Below are positions 1-12,425 of a stretch of 64,000 nt of DNA, one piece after another (position 1 is the first letter of the stretch; each line of letters begins with the position of its first letter). Position numbers and translations under genes: made by a program. A model generated the notes under the pieces. That model saw only the letters and a program-made list of their open reading frames with translations. It did no database searches and had not been told where the DNA came from. The DNA is from Ricinus communis (Eukaryota; Streptophyta; Magnoliopsida; Malpighiales; Euphorbiaceae): NCBI RefSeq assembly GCF_019578655.1, contig NC_063261.1:15428216-15492215 (forward strand), given 5' to 3'.

Positions 1-308
1 AGTATGTTCTCTGGAATTCCTTCATTGATACTGGACATGGCCGATGCTGAAAATTCTTCCGCAAGAAGAAGATCAGGATCCCACTCACTGACATTTTTAG
101 TAAATTCAGCAGCATGTGACGATATGCTGCTTTCTTGGACAAATGGCCACTGACAATTGAAGCTGCCAATTGAGTTATGATCCTCAATAGGTAATGATAA
201 CATGTTACTCTCTTGTTGGCATTGCCATAAAGTATCTGAAGTTTCAAGAGGGCTGAAGAAATTGTGATCTACAAGGTGGACAGGATTTTCAAAAGGTGGA
301 GAAGACAT
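1..308 (-). CDS. bHLH transcription factor, ORG2-like, copy 1 (5' part only, runs off window)
   Basis: This is the N-terminal coding part of a second copy of the bHLH gene at 10793-12425. The translation from the ATG at 308 begins MSSPPFENPVHLVDHNF and follows the other copy almost residue for residue, through the Trp/Ser-rich segment with SSISSHAAEF and the acidic WD.DLLL.EEF segment. The bHLH domain itself lies beyond base 1 and cannot be seen. This copy has no ATG two codons upstream (it reads ATT there), so MSSPP is the start shared by both copies. No stop or frameshift is visible in the 308 bases. Role, by analogy with the second copy: nuclear DNA-binding regulator, possibly of iron-deficiency genes. 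Identity is firm; function is inferred. Confidence 0.8.
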   Translation of the reverse strand, partial: MSSPPFENPVHLVDHNFFSPLETSDTLWQCQQESNMLSLPIEDHNSIGSFNCQWPFVQESSISSHAAEFTKNVSEWDPDLLLAEEFSASAMSSINEGIPENI

Positions 309-2260
309 GAATATAAATTTACTGCTTGTGGACTATTATCTCCTTAAAATTGTAAGAAGTGTATGACTTGTTCAATTGCATGATAATTAAGGAACCAACA
401 CAATGAATTCAATGCATTTATTTTACAGCAGAAGAAACCCTAAATGAACTTTTAGCACTTCTCACCAATTTGGATGAAACAGAAGGCACCCAAACTAATA
501 GTTGAAATATGATCACTCTTCTCGATCGAGCAAAGACGAAAAATATTGCTTGTGGGAATCATCATGTGTGCTTGCTCAGCATGCATGAAGACATATTTTC
601 ACCAAATAAGCCTAATTCCAGGCATATTTTCACAGTATTTCAGGCTGAAAAATATATGTATAAACGCTAATTCCAGATATAGAAAACTCTGGCAAGTGAA
701 GCTGCACCATATGTAGCTCATGCACTCAATTAAAAGTGGCTAGCCTCAAAAGAAAGGGGCTAAATGCTTGTAAATTACTGCAGAGATTAGAATCTGAAGG
801 CTTCTATTAACCCAAAAGAGAATCTTAATATTCTTAGTGAGGCTAGCTGCACCAAATTGAATACACCATAACCATATCCATCCAATATCAAAGAAACAGG
901 AAGAGAGCGAGAGAGAGACAGAGAGAGAGAGAGAGATGGGTCAAAGGAAAGAGAAAAGAAACAAGGCATCAATCATCTTCAAACTCTAATCTGTACAAAG
1001 TCAATGTTTAAATGTTGAAGTGAAGAGCTGAGTGACATACACATGATGCAATGGCTTTTCTCATTAAGGATACATAACTTGAAATATAAAACATATATAT
1101 ATAGGTAATTGCTAGTACATTCCTAAACAAGCACTAGTACACATTGCCTCCTAATTACCAACTTTCAAGCACATATTTTCTGGAGATCCATGCACATGGC
1201 AACATACTAACCGCATGATCATGTATTAAATAAATAACGTTTAATTAATAAATGCAAATATCAATAATAATGTACTCAGAAAAGATTTATACTTTGTTTT
1301 TCTAATGTTCTTTATCTTCCCATTTTTTTTTATCAAACCAATTGGAAAACATATGACTACCAGTAATCTGAAATCAAATTTCATGCATAACATCATACAG
1401 ATTAGCTTTTTCTCAGAAAACTAAAGAATTTTTAGGAAGAGAAAACTGAAGGTCTTGCCCAACTAGACAAAGCTAGGGAGGTCTTGCCCAACTTGAAAGA
1501 TTTATAGACTAAATAAAGGAGTTAATGATTTCTTGAAGGCTACAAACTCTTACCATGAAATTGAATCAATCCCATTGAGAAAACAATGATAGTATTTTCC
1601 AGTCCAAAAGAAAATCCAATATTTATTTTGCCATGAGAGTGCACACAAGAGAAAGCCTTGACAAGTATATCCAAGTAAATAACAAACAAAAATATATTCA
1701 ATTACTTCAATAAAAAAAAAAAGAACATAAATCCAAGGAATTACATAAACAAAATTTTAGAATTTGAAAAATTAATTAACAGAAATTCATACGGAACGAA
1801 AAATCATAGGAAATCGAATAGGAAAGGAAAGCTTTATAGCCATGCCCTAAGGCATGAAGGTATGAAGGAGATTCAAATGTATGTTATTTTTAGATGGAGA
1901 TTTAAATAGATCATAAAATGAAAAACCATGGAACTTACTAGACACATTCTTACTAGACCTGCAACTTCAACACAAAATGCTATTTGCTCGATCATTGAGA
2001 GAGAGAGATGAAAAGGAAAAGTGAGAAGAGATAAATGAATTTGCTTGAATAAGCTCTCTCCGAATCTCCATGTCATGATGAATAAAGAATGAAAAGGCTT
2101 AAAAAATGTTTGAATTAGGTATTTATAGTCATATTGAACAATACATGGAACAATGAATTCACTCACAGCTTAGCCAGTACTATTGTAGTACATATTCACA
2201 GTACATATTCACAGAGATACTGATGCATGTAATAGAAAGTTATATATATACTATTTTTTT
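309..2260 (-). promoter_or_regulatory. Leader and promoter block of bHLH copy 1
   Basis: No protein gene is supported here. The stretch is a diverged duplicate of 12426-14400, with long matches around 830-1020 (12730-12910), 1100-1200 (13100-13190) and 1860-2150 (13860-14310). It holds pyrimidine-rich tracts on the minus strand (about 900-940 and 1995-2010), typical of plant 5' UTRs. A candidate GTAAGA splice donor for a leader intron lies on the minus strand near 1945-1950. I infer a non-coding first exon near 1950-2095 and a leader intron, because the only strong shared TATA box lies at 2121-2128. Confidence 0.5.
2121..2128 (-). promoter_or_regulatory. TATA box of bHLH copy 1
   Basis: The minus strand reads GACTATAAATACC. 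The same box sits at the equivalent place in copy 2 (14286-14293) inside a conserved stretch, followed about 30 bases on by CT-rich leader sequence. The distance of about 1.8 kb to the start codon implies a spliced leader. Confidence 0.5.
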
Positions 2261-2774
2261 TCTAAGTTGCGTATGAATTATAATAATTTTACTCATTATT
2301 ATTTACATACTAATAAATTAAATTAATTTTAAATAAAAATTAATATGATAATTTATTTAATAAATTCATAAATCCATTTACATGGGCATGTCCCAAAATA
2401 AGAATCACTATCTTTTTGCCTTTTATAATAATGGCTACTGCCATTGAATGAAAATCGGTCATCAGGCCTTTTTTTTTTTTTTATATGCAACAGAAACTCA
2501 ATCTTTCATAAATAAAGAAAAAAAAAAAGAAAAAAAATCGATCGTGCCATTAACAAAAATAATTCACTATTTTTTAAACCAAATTAATAGCAAACGGCAC
2601 ATATACACGTATTATAGCTATTAATTATCAATTCATATACAAATCTGAAAAATGTTATCATATCCACATAATATTAAAATAAAAAGTAATAGATTCAAGA
2701 ACAATCAAACAATTATATATCCAAATTTAAATTGATTTTGAATGATTAACATGAAGATTGACTCTGATACCACT

Positions 2775-3307
2775 TGTTAGTTTGAAATTTTAGGGTGAGA
2801 AACATCACTAATAAATTCAAAGCCAATAATGTATAATTACTAAAAATTAATAAATAAATAAATAAATATATATATATATATTGCAGAAGCATACCTGAAC
2901 CCATAGCGATTAATTGCTCTCTGGAGGTATGTGGTTAGCCTTCTAAATCAATATATATTCAGCAAGAGCCTTTTAATTTTATCTATATTTTTTAATTTTA
3001 TCTATATTTTTTAATTGATGATGGGATGCCAGTTTAAAATAAAAACTCTACTTGTAACCTAAGGACTATAAGCACTATATATAGAGAGATAATAAAACTC
3101 TAATGTTATCTTTAGATATTTCTATTTTTAGCCTATCATAAAAATAGATATTGCTCTTAGGTCTTTACACATTAAAAGCCCACATCCTATCAGACACGTT
3201 AGAAACTAAATTACCTAAATCTTATTAAATCACTTTTAATTAGGTTTAACATCATATGATAACATACAATACATAATTAACGCCATTGTTAGATTAAGAA
3301 TCTAACA
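2775..3307 (-). mobile_element. LTR relic (Copia-like) with adjacent tRNA-Met primer site
   Basis: The segment starts TGTTAG and ends CTAACA. Immediately left of it (2763-2774) the minus strand reads TGGTATCAGAGT, close to the usual primer-binding site complementary to initiator tRNA-Met. It therefore looks like the 5' LTR of a minus-oriented element whose interior and 3' LTR are gone. A TATA-like ctatatatag lies at 3076-3085 inside. No target-site duplication was found. It could also be a chance TGTT..AACA pair; the primer site argues against that. Confidence 0.45.
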
Positions 3308-4975
3308 ATAATAACTTATTATCAATTAACAATTATATACCATCCATTGTATATTGTCAAATTTTAATCATAACCCATTCATTTACTTTTATTAGATTTA
3401 ATACTCAACTAATTTGATTTTTATATGAATAATCAAATACTCTAGATAATTAATTTATCATATATATTTGTAAGCTACAAATTATATACTTAACCAAATC
3501 TTATCATAATATTAGTAATTTTCATAACACTCCAAAAGTCATTTAAATTCTTTCAAATAAGTTTAAAAATCAATGATTAAAATATCAACTTGTAATTACT
3601 GAAAAAGTGAAAAGATCAAATTATCCCTGCCATATTAATATCATAACAAAAAAGCCTTTACTAACATAACTAATTATAATTATACTTAAAATAGCATTTT
3701 ACATATAAATCCCTATTTTAAATTACTGCATTTATTAGTTCTTTTTAAAATCTTATATAATAATTATAACACCCGACCCTACACTGATAGACAGGGGCTA
3801 CAAAGACTGACACTGTAGCTTTATACTATAATTAGTTGGTCAACATATCTCTAAAACTTTTATCATGAATGTAAACTAGTGCATTAGGACTCTAATCTTC
3901 AATATTAAATTTGTAACGCTGAATAACCCTCAAAAATATTTCAGCCTAGTTATAAAATAAAGTAATAAAATAATTTGAAAAGCCAATCGGCTAACAACAA
4001 GATAATACATAGTTCCAGATTAATATAAATAATAACTAATAATATACAATGCTATAAATTTATCCATTCTCCTGGTATGTAGGATCCGAACCGACTATCC
4101 CTTTCACGTAATTGCTAACTTTTCTCTCCAAACAACTTTCAAGCACTTAATCTTATAAATCACGTATAAATGAAATCGAAAATTAATTTAATCCTATTTC
4201 CCGATAATTCTTATTGAATATCTAATATTTTTAAATTTATTTATTTTTATATAATTCTATTAATTCTCTAATTATTTAAATTAACTAATACTACTGAAAT
4301 TACAACAACATTTTCAGATTAATTCCTCCTGTAAAACAGATTCAAGACCTGCAAAAAGAAATCATACAGTGCACAAAATGCCCATCCAAACTTCCTAACA
4401 ATTCAGTTCAATTTCAATCTAACCAGTCCAACTAAATATCTAATACAATAATCTAAACAATTATCTCTATATCACTCTGAATTTTATCTTCTTGAGATAA
4501 TTACTTTTAATCCTTAAACACTCATGTAACTTCAAAGTATTAATTGGTAACATTAATAGTAATAATAACTGATTGTCAATTAACAATTATTTGGTTAGAT
4601 TTAATATTCTATGAATTTGATTTCTATATGAATAACCAAATACTCTAGATAACCATTATTAATTTACCATATATATTTGTAATCTACATATTGTATACCT
4701 AAGTAAATTTTTATTTTGTTATTGGTAATTATCATAACTCTTCAAAAGTAATTTAAATTCTTTCAAATAAGTCTAAAAATCAATGAGTGAAATATCAATT
4801 TGTAATTATTGAAAAAGTAAAATATCAAATTACCCCTACTATAATAGTATCATCACAAAAATGCACTTACTAACATAAATAATTACAATTATACTTAAAA
4901 TAGTATTTTACATATAAATCCCTATTTTAAACTACTTCATTTATTATTTCTTTTAATATCTTACCCAATAATGTA
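3290..4975. repeat. Direct repeat pair (about 450 bp each) around a 0.8-kb segment
   Basis: About 3460-3765 and 4665-4970 are clear diverged direct repeats; both contain tttaaattctttcaaataag and end with catataaatccctatttta. Weaker similarity extends left to about 3300 and 4540. The segment between them opens with taacacccgaccctacac, a beginning typical of long plant LTRs, so one explanation is an insertion plus duplication. No coding sequence is visible. Confidence 0.5.
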
Positions 4976-7130
4976 AGTTCAATACTTGATTAACAATAAT
5001 TAATTAAATTCTATGAGATTAGTTAGTCAATTTTTTTTTAATTTTTTATTTAATATTAAGAATACTCAAAATAAATCTGTAGTTGTACCATAATTATGAG
5101 TTCTTTTACTAAAATAATTAACTTTGTATAGATTACTTAAATTAATAATAAAAATAAATATTTTTTAATCAAAAGTATTATCATTTTGTTATATTACACT
5201 TTTAATATACATTGATAATCATATATGAAATAAATTGTCGAGGAAAGCAATAAATGTCGGTTTTGATGTATTTTCATATAAAAACGTCTAAATTTTTTTC
5301 ACCATAAGAAAGTATTATATGAATTATTTCATTAGTAATTGAAGACAAAAGAAAAATTATATGACATTTAAATAGTTAGCAATGCATGGTACCTTCTGTA
5401 ATATTGCAGGGACTTTTCTATTTTATCTAGGTCATATCATCTTTTTAAATGGTGTAAATAATTTTTACGTCTATTAGTTAAGGGTATAAATCAAACTATA
5501 TTTATTTATTATTAAAAGACCATATCCGCTTAAGTGAAAATATATTAAAGCAAGAGTGAGTATTTTAAATTTTTCCTAAATTGCTTGTCCTTGTTATACT
5601 ATATTTGTAGAAAATAAATTTATATATCCATATAATAGCCAGAAAATTTACAAATATTATTAAAATTAAAGTTAAATAGTTGCTTAGTTACAAATCTCAA
5701 GTTTAACATTTTTTTATTACAAAATATAAAATTCGGTAACCGCTTCAAGATAAAACTACTGTAACTAATAAGGTCAATAGTGAGGCACACCGATCTTCCT
5801 GTTATTAAAAAGTGATCATGCACCAAAACATCAGAGCTCCAAACTAAGCCAAAATTATAATGTGTTTTAACTTGTGATAGTAGTGCTGATCAGACTTCAT
5901 ATGCAAATGTAATCTAGACACCAAAGGCCATTGCTGATAGGTGATTTAATAATCCTGATACCAGTCGATTGGATTAGGAATCGTTTTTCAACCACGAAAT
6001 TAGTTTCTTCCTTAATGCTACATAGTCAGCCGCAAGAGGATTTCCATTCATCTGCCAAAACTAAGAAATCAAAGTCAAGAATGTAAAATAATTATGTCAG
6101 TTTATTTTTACATTGAGTTTGGTAGAAACTTATAAAATTTATGAAATTCATTTACAAATTCAAAGTTTACATGCTTTGAATAAAGTGGAAATTAATTTAA
6201 AATTCTACATAATTAAATTTGCGTGGAATTAGTTATAATTAAACTAAATTCTAATAATGTATAACACTATAATATATACTTCATCTCTCATATCCTCTCT
6301 TTCCAAATAAAATAGATTTTTAATAGATTTCACCTAAACATAAACTTAATCTATCACATATATGGCATTTACATACTGATATTCAATCTTATAATAGATA
6401 AATAATGGTTGACATAGAAAATAACCCAAGGAGTAGAATAACAATAATGTAAAGAAAAAATTACAAAAGATAATAAATTAAAAATTAGAGGGAAATATTA
6501 TAAAATATCCATATACTAGTTTTGCCATTGTAGATTAATACAGATTATCGTAAACTACATTTTTATCTACAACGAAAATGCAAGCACATATACGAATTAA
6601 GGTATTAACATATGTAATTTCATAGTAACAATTGGCAACTATCAAGAGGGAGTGAATTAACAATTTAAAAGACTAATCAACGAATCTATATCCAACTGAA
6701 TTTTTTCTTAAAAAGACAAGAAAAAAGGGCCAGTAAAAAATCAAGAGCATATAAGATTTTACTGGAGCTCAACATTGAGCTATTTATAGAATTCATTTGC
6801 AAATTTAAAGTTTACGTGTTTTGATTGAAATGAAAGTTAATTTAGAATTCTACATAATTAAATTTGAAAATTTGGTTATAGTTAGATTAAATTCTAATAA
6901 AATAATAGATAAAATTTTTAAATGGATTCCGTATTAATAAGTCAATATATTTCATAACATTAAAATATCTCTTTCAACTTTATTATTTCCATCTTACTTT
7001 TTCTTTTATGTCTTTTCTCTTAAATGAAATTAATTTCTTAATGAATTTAAAACAAATATAACATAAGTCTAATATGAGATTTTCATTATCCATTGTTAGA
7101 GTTAAATATAATAGATATGTTTTTTAAGGC
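4976..7130. other. AT-rich intergenic DNA
   Basis: I see no gene here. The only structure noticed is a diverged direct repeat of about 130 bp, at about 6130-6260 and 6780-6905, sharing aattctacataattaaattt. Confidence 0.5.
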
Positions 7131-7660
7131 TTAAAATTTAGAGAAAAATACAAAAAGTACCATATGAATTTCCTCTTTAACGACAGTATGTATTTCTTTT
7201 TCTCACAGAAAGAAAAAGATACGTGATTACAAGTCATGGCAAAAATAAATATCTTATCATTAAAAGTTTCAATTCATAATGATTAAGCCATTTTCATTCC
7301 AATCAAGTATTGTTATCATGTTGTCTGTGTCTGATAATATGGGTTTAGAGCTTAATAACTTTATTATTTGATCATAAGACCGTGACTTAAGAAGTCACTC
7401 ATCTGATGATATCAATTTAACGGTCAAACAATAATGTTATGAGTTGTTAAATTCTATACCCACATTACTAGACACGAGAAATATGTACAATACTGATGGT
7501 TTATTAGAGGTACGATGGTTGAATCCTTATGAATCATAAACTTTTAATGGTAAGATACTTATTTTTATCACGATTTGTAACCAAATATTTTTTGTGTCTA
7601 AAGAAAAAACATATATCTAAAATTGGCAAAGAATGACAACATTTTCCCTAAAATATAATC
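7130..7660. mobile_element. Foldback element (MITE-like)
   Basis: The two halves are inverted copies of each other. For example, gtgtctgataatatgggttt near 7328 pairs with the complement of cccacattactagacac near 7460, and atcttatcattaaaagttt near 7251 pairs with the complement near 7540-7558. The arms are about 190-250 bp with almost no loop, centred near 7400. No coding potential; the family is unknown. Confidence 0.6.
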
Positions 7661-8617
7661 TAGGTGTTTTACTTTTCCAGGAACCAAGTACTGTTTTTAA
7701 TATCCTACATTCTCACCCTTTTACATACAAACCCTAAGATTACAATACTAGTACAAAACACCCCAAAACCATTTTTCAAATTTACTAACCCTAACAAAAT
7801 GTCTACCAAGAAATATGATGAACTTCTAACAACACAATTTATGATGCCAAAGAAAGTACTAAAGAGGATTGGAGTTGTAAAACTGATTAGCAGCCAAGGA
7901 AGCTTAATAGTTAATAATGGTTCTCTTAATCTTATAAATATCTCAAAGGGTATTACGTCTATATAAATTTAAGGGAAAATTTCATGTGCATCTAATACTA
8001 TTTATTCTATTACTACTCAACTAAATAAATCTCTTCTATAGAAACAACCGTGTAAAAACTTGAACTCTGTCAAAACTTGTAGCCTCTATCAGAAGAGGTT
8101 TTCAAAAGAATGAAACGCACTATGAAATTATTTAGACACACAACTTTATCGTATCTTGCTTTAATGAAATGCAATATTTTAAAATTTTATTAGTGATATA
8201 ATATAAAAAAATTATTTTAAAAATATTTATTAATTGATTAGTATTATATAAATGAATACTATCAATATAATTGATACTACTATTTTTAGGATTTGAAATT
8301 ATTACATAATAAAGACACTAATTTTAAATATATTAAAAATATATATAGTCTAAAATGTCATTTTCTAGAATTAGCATTGTTATCTAATTAGAAAACTAAT
8401 TTATTAGTTAATATAATATTAAAATATAATTAATATGCTATTTCTTAGAATTAGAATCATTTTTTAATTAGGAACGTAACTTATTAATCAATAAATTAAT
8501 AAAAGAACTATAAAATTATACATAATCTTGAATTTCATGTGCCAAAAATAAAAATATATGTTAAAATAAAAATTATATTTATCAAAATATAAGTACATTT
8601 GTCAAAAAAAATTTATG

Positions 8618-8654
<37 letters not shown>

Positions 8655-9635
8655 TCATTTATCCCGCATTTCGTGAGCTAATTTTATTACTTTAGATATA
8701 AAGCTTTTTATGGTTGAAAATAATTAATTCGCACTTCTTTATTTGATTATAAGTATGGAATTGTGATTCTCTATGTATTTTTAAAAAATTTATGTATATT
8801 GTTATTAGTAATATATTGAATACATAAAATATATAATTTAACAATTAGATAATTGTCAATAACAGAATCAAGATATAATTTAATTTTAATATCCTCTTCT
8901 TAACGTAATAGAAATGTTTAACATCTTAAAATTCTTTTCCATGTTTTATAGGAAATAAAAAAAATTTAAGATATTAAAAGAATAATATTTTTAGCCCAAT
9001 AGAATTTCAATACTTTTATTATTCGGATAAAATAAAATTAGTTTGCATACGAAAAGAGATTAATTTTTATGGCACACCAACTAAATTACTATATATAAAT
9101 AAAATAAGTATACTTTAGTGCTTATCTTTTATATATATACTCCCTCGATCGTGGAAAATAGTTTATTTTCAACTTGTATATATATTAAGAAAATTAGTTT
9201 TTTTAAAAAAAATTAGTTGACACAATTAAATTTTACTATTTTTTTATAAGAATATCATTATTAGAAATTTTAAGTGTCAACTATTAACATTAATTTTGTT
9301 GGACTTGCTAACTCATCTATTGCTACTATATGATTTTTATCTACTAAAATTTAAATGAAAAATCTAGTATTACATTGGAATTTCAAAACCCTATAATTGA
9401 TGAATATCTCAATTTAATTTGAGTTTCTCATTTATAACTTGAAAAATATATATTATCAATAAAAAATAATTATTTCAAAATAAGAAGATTTAATTTGATT
9501 TTAGGTGATAATACTTGTATTAATAAATACGAAACATTTTTGACCATTAGTTATTTAAGTAATAATTAAAATGAAATTTGATTATAATATGAGATAGATG
9601 AAAAGAAAAAAAGCTATCTGTTCACACGCAGTGAT

Positions 9636-9705
<70 letters not shown>

Positions 9706-9787
9706 AATATTTCTAATTTTGAATTTTTTATTTATTTTTCAAATGAAAAGTTTCATAAAGTGCTATATTTTTATAGGAGATAATGAT
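7661..9787. other. AT-rich intergenic DNA with two microsatellites
   Basis: No gene is supported. An (AT)n run lies at 8622-8651, and a compound (AC)n-(AT)n run at about 9634-9701. A weak tandem duplication of about 80 bp occurs at 8358-8510. Confidence 0.5.
9634..9701. repeat. Compound (AC)n(AT)n microsatellite
   Basis: About 14 AC units run directly into about 20 AT units. Confidence 0.95.
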
Positions 9788-10090
9788 ATAAGTAGTCACT
9801 CAACTTTGCATCCAGTTTTATTTTAGTACTAACATTTTAATTTATTTCGTCTCAGTCATGCAATTTTAGTTTTGTTTCAATTTAGTCATTTTAGAAATAA
9901 AAAATTGACACGTGTCAAGAACAACTAATTTGAAAAGTATGATTAAGTAAGAAAAATGTGACATGTCAATTTTTTATTAGCAAGATGACTAAATTGGAAC
10001 TGAAACTAAAATTGAATGATTGAAATTAAACAAATTAATATCTTATGACCAAAATAAAACTAAAAGCAAAGTTTAGTGACCATTTATATT
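9788..10090. mobile_element. MITE with about 130-bp inverted arms
   Basis: The left arm begins tataagtagtcactcaacttt. The complement of the right end reads tataaatggtcactaaacttt. The arms stay alignable through aaaaattgacacgtgtc on the left and the complement of gacatgtcaatttttt on the right. The loop is about 40 bp. It is a typical non-autonomous foldback with no coding sequence. Confidence 0.7.
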
Positions 10091-10792
10091 ATTATTTCCA
10101 TTTCTATAGCATGTTTCTTTCAAGTGAAAATAGAATTTATTCTTTACTTTTTTTCTTTTCATTCATTTCAATCTCTTCCATTTGGTCGATTTTGTTAACT
10201 TATTTTCTTTCGGAAAAAGAGAACTTACGTTCATTGCTAGAATTCACAATTGAAGGTATTGAAGCATTTGAGGCTGTATTAATCGATGGTATCCAATAGA
10301 AGATATTTTTTAGTTATAAACTTATAAACTTCATCTTCAATAACTGTAGAGTTATATATATATAACCCTTAAATTATTATATAAACTTGATTCGCCATAT
10401 TATTAAAAAGCTTATTCAATAAAATAATAATAGTTTATTTTATTTTTTCTATGTTAGTTTTATCTTTAAGAATTAGTTGTATGGTTGATTTTTAAATATT
10501 TTTATTAATTTTAAATATAAGATTGATATGTAAAAATGAAATTAAATATTATTAATTTGTTGGATAAGTCTTTTAATGACTCAATGGATCTAGGTAATAA
10601 CTTTTTCAATTTTGAAACTTCATTAGAAACATCCTAACCCTAATTCTTATTTAAAGCTCAATGCCGAGTATCTTTTGCAATTTCCTACTTGAATAATTTT
10701 CAACAAGAATCTTGTATGTATTAGTTACGAATTAATTACTTTAGAATTTTCTTTATAAGTGGTAGTGGCAGGCCCATCAGTCAGTAGCATAC
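10091..10792. other. AT-rich DNA 3' of bHLH copy 2
   Basis: A third, C-terminal exon of the bHLH gene is expected about here, because exon 2 ends in a consensus splice donor. I searched the minus strand and found no convincing exon. Confidence 0.4.
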
Positions 10793-12425
10793 CTGTATAT
10801 GTACATGATAGCAGATCCTGTCATCACAAACCCCAATAGATGAAGCACTTGAAATAACCATGCTTTCTGCTTCTAAATTCTGCATTAGAATTGACAAACC
10901 CTTGTCCTGATCAGTTTGCATGCATATTTGTATGATTAATTCTCCGTGTTTAACTTCATGTACTGAAACTGTGGGAGCTTGAAGTTCTACAGATGCATTG
11001 TGTTGAATAGCTTGCTCGTTCTTAATCTTTGATACCATTGAATTCTTCTTCAGAATTAACTCCTCTATTTCACTCTGTAGCTCTGGAATGTATTCAAGAA
11101 CTTTGTCAACGATAACTGGAGCTGTCCATCTCTTCTGCAGGGATTTTCAAAACAAAGCTGCATAAGCCATACATTACACTTAAAAAAATGCCTCAGAAGA
11201 ATAAGCTGCATAGTATAGTATATCAGCGTATGTCCACCTGCATTCCCAAGGGCAATCATTTTTCATTTTTCTTTATTTATTTTGGTTAATTATGTCTGGA
11301 ATGTGGTTCCAACTCATAATATTTCATCTAAATTGACTCCAGTATCGTCGAGCCAAAATTCATTATCTTGTGAAATTCCTTAAATTTTAGAAGCTTGTGA
11401 GTCCTCTTGCTAATTGCAGAGTGAGAATCATAGGATCAAAATCCATAACTTTTGGAAGAAAAAGGCATGTGATAATAACTACTGCATAAGTTAAAAGCAG
11501 TATTTGCATGCATGAAAAGAGATCATGACACCTTCCAATCTACAAAAGGAAAGACTGTAACAATAAAGAAAAATGTCCGGTCCGTATATATATATGCATT
11601 GGTTACCTTTGATCTTCTAGAATTTGAGAGCAGTGAGCCAAGAGCCAAGTATGATGCATTTAGTTTCATCCTTCTTACTTTTTCCTTAGCATTATGCTGT
11701 TGCTTCTTTGATGTTGAACCTTCTTCTGCATTGGGTTGTACCATCAACTTCTCAGTCAGTATACGTCTGAATCTATGCTTTATCTCCTTTTTCTTGATGA
11801 CCCTTTTGCCTCGTAGTCCTTTTTCTTTGTTGGATTTATCCAATGAAGTATTTTCTTGGTCACCAATAGCACTAGTATCCATCACAGTACCTCTTAGATT
11901 ATCCTTATCCAAGGGTAGTGAAGTATTGTTATCTTGGCAGTCATTGAGTACTGTGCTTTCAATTAGTTCTTCATCACTTCTAGCCTTGGCTAGTGAAAAC
12001 TTTTCTTGCTCAAGAGGCATGTTTGGATCCAAATCACCCACAGTTCCTTCTCCGAGAGAAGGCCAGGGATCATTGGGAACTTGAAGGTTGTTGAAGAAAT
12101 TTCTATCTTTTTGATAGTGGAGTATGTTTCCTGGAATCCCTTCATTGATACTCGACATGGCCGAACCTGAAAATTCTTCCCCAAGTAGAAGATCAGTATC
12201 CCACTCACTAACATTTCTAGTAAATTCAGCAGCATGTGATGATATGCTGCTTTCCTGGGAAAATGGCCACCGACAATTGAAGCTGCCAATTGAGTTATGA
12301 TCCTCAATAGGTAATGATAACATGTTATTCTCTTGTAGGCATTGCCATAAAGTATCTGAAGTTTCAAGAGGGTTGGAGAAATTGTGATTTACAAGGTGAA
12401 GATTGTCAGAAGGTGGAGACGACAT
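10793..12425 (-). CDS. bHLH transcription factor, ORG2-like (subgroup Ib(2) relative), copy 2
   Basis: Exon 1 is 11607-12425 and exon 2 is 10793-11134; both junctions are phase 0 with GT/AG borders. Residues about 1-215 are acidic and Ser-rich. Basic clusters follow (GLRGKRVIKKKEIKHRFRR), then the basic region HNAKEKVRRMKL at about residue 244, with the His-Glu-Arg contacts of E-box binders, and helix-loop-helix ending DKVLEYIPELQSEIEELI. After it comes the LILKKNSMVSKI extension and a C-terminal beta-rich segment ending YHVHIQ, as in Arabidopsis ORG2/bHLH38-39. Those proteins pair with FIT to switch on iron-uptake genes in the nucleus. The N-terminal region is about three times longer than in ORG2, so this is a divergent branch. 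Exon 2 ends CAG|GTATGC, so a short last exon should follow; I did not find it. I chose the ATG at 12425 over 12431 because copy 1 lacks the latter. Confidence 0.8.

Noticed and set aside
1820..1865. Short palindrome catgccctaaggcatg in the bHLH copy 1 leader, considered as a protein-binding site or microRNA stem
   Set aside because: The second copy (about 13846-13861) breaks the palindrome (catgccctaaggcaag), so it is not conserved as a structure.
7664..7966. Plus-strand frame of 100 codons ending NLINISKGITSI
   Set aside because: No recognisable motif, no paralogue in the window and no splice context; it starts at the edge of a foldback element in AT-rich DNA.
9634..9701. Clustered short repeats considered as a CRISPR-like or regulatory array
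   Set aside because: It is a plain dinucleotide microsatellite in a plant nuclear genome.
10045..10299. Plus-strand frame of 84 codons
   Set aside because: Its start lies within the right arm of a MITE and the rest is hydrophobic low-complexity sequence.
11512..12084. Plus-strand frame of 190 codons
   Set aside because: It is the antisense shadow of the bHLH exon 1, which has recognisable domain sequence on the minus strand.
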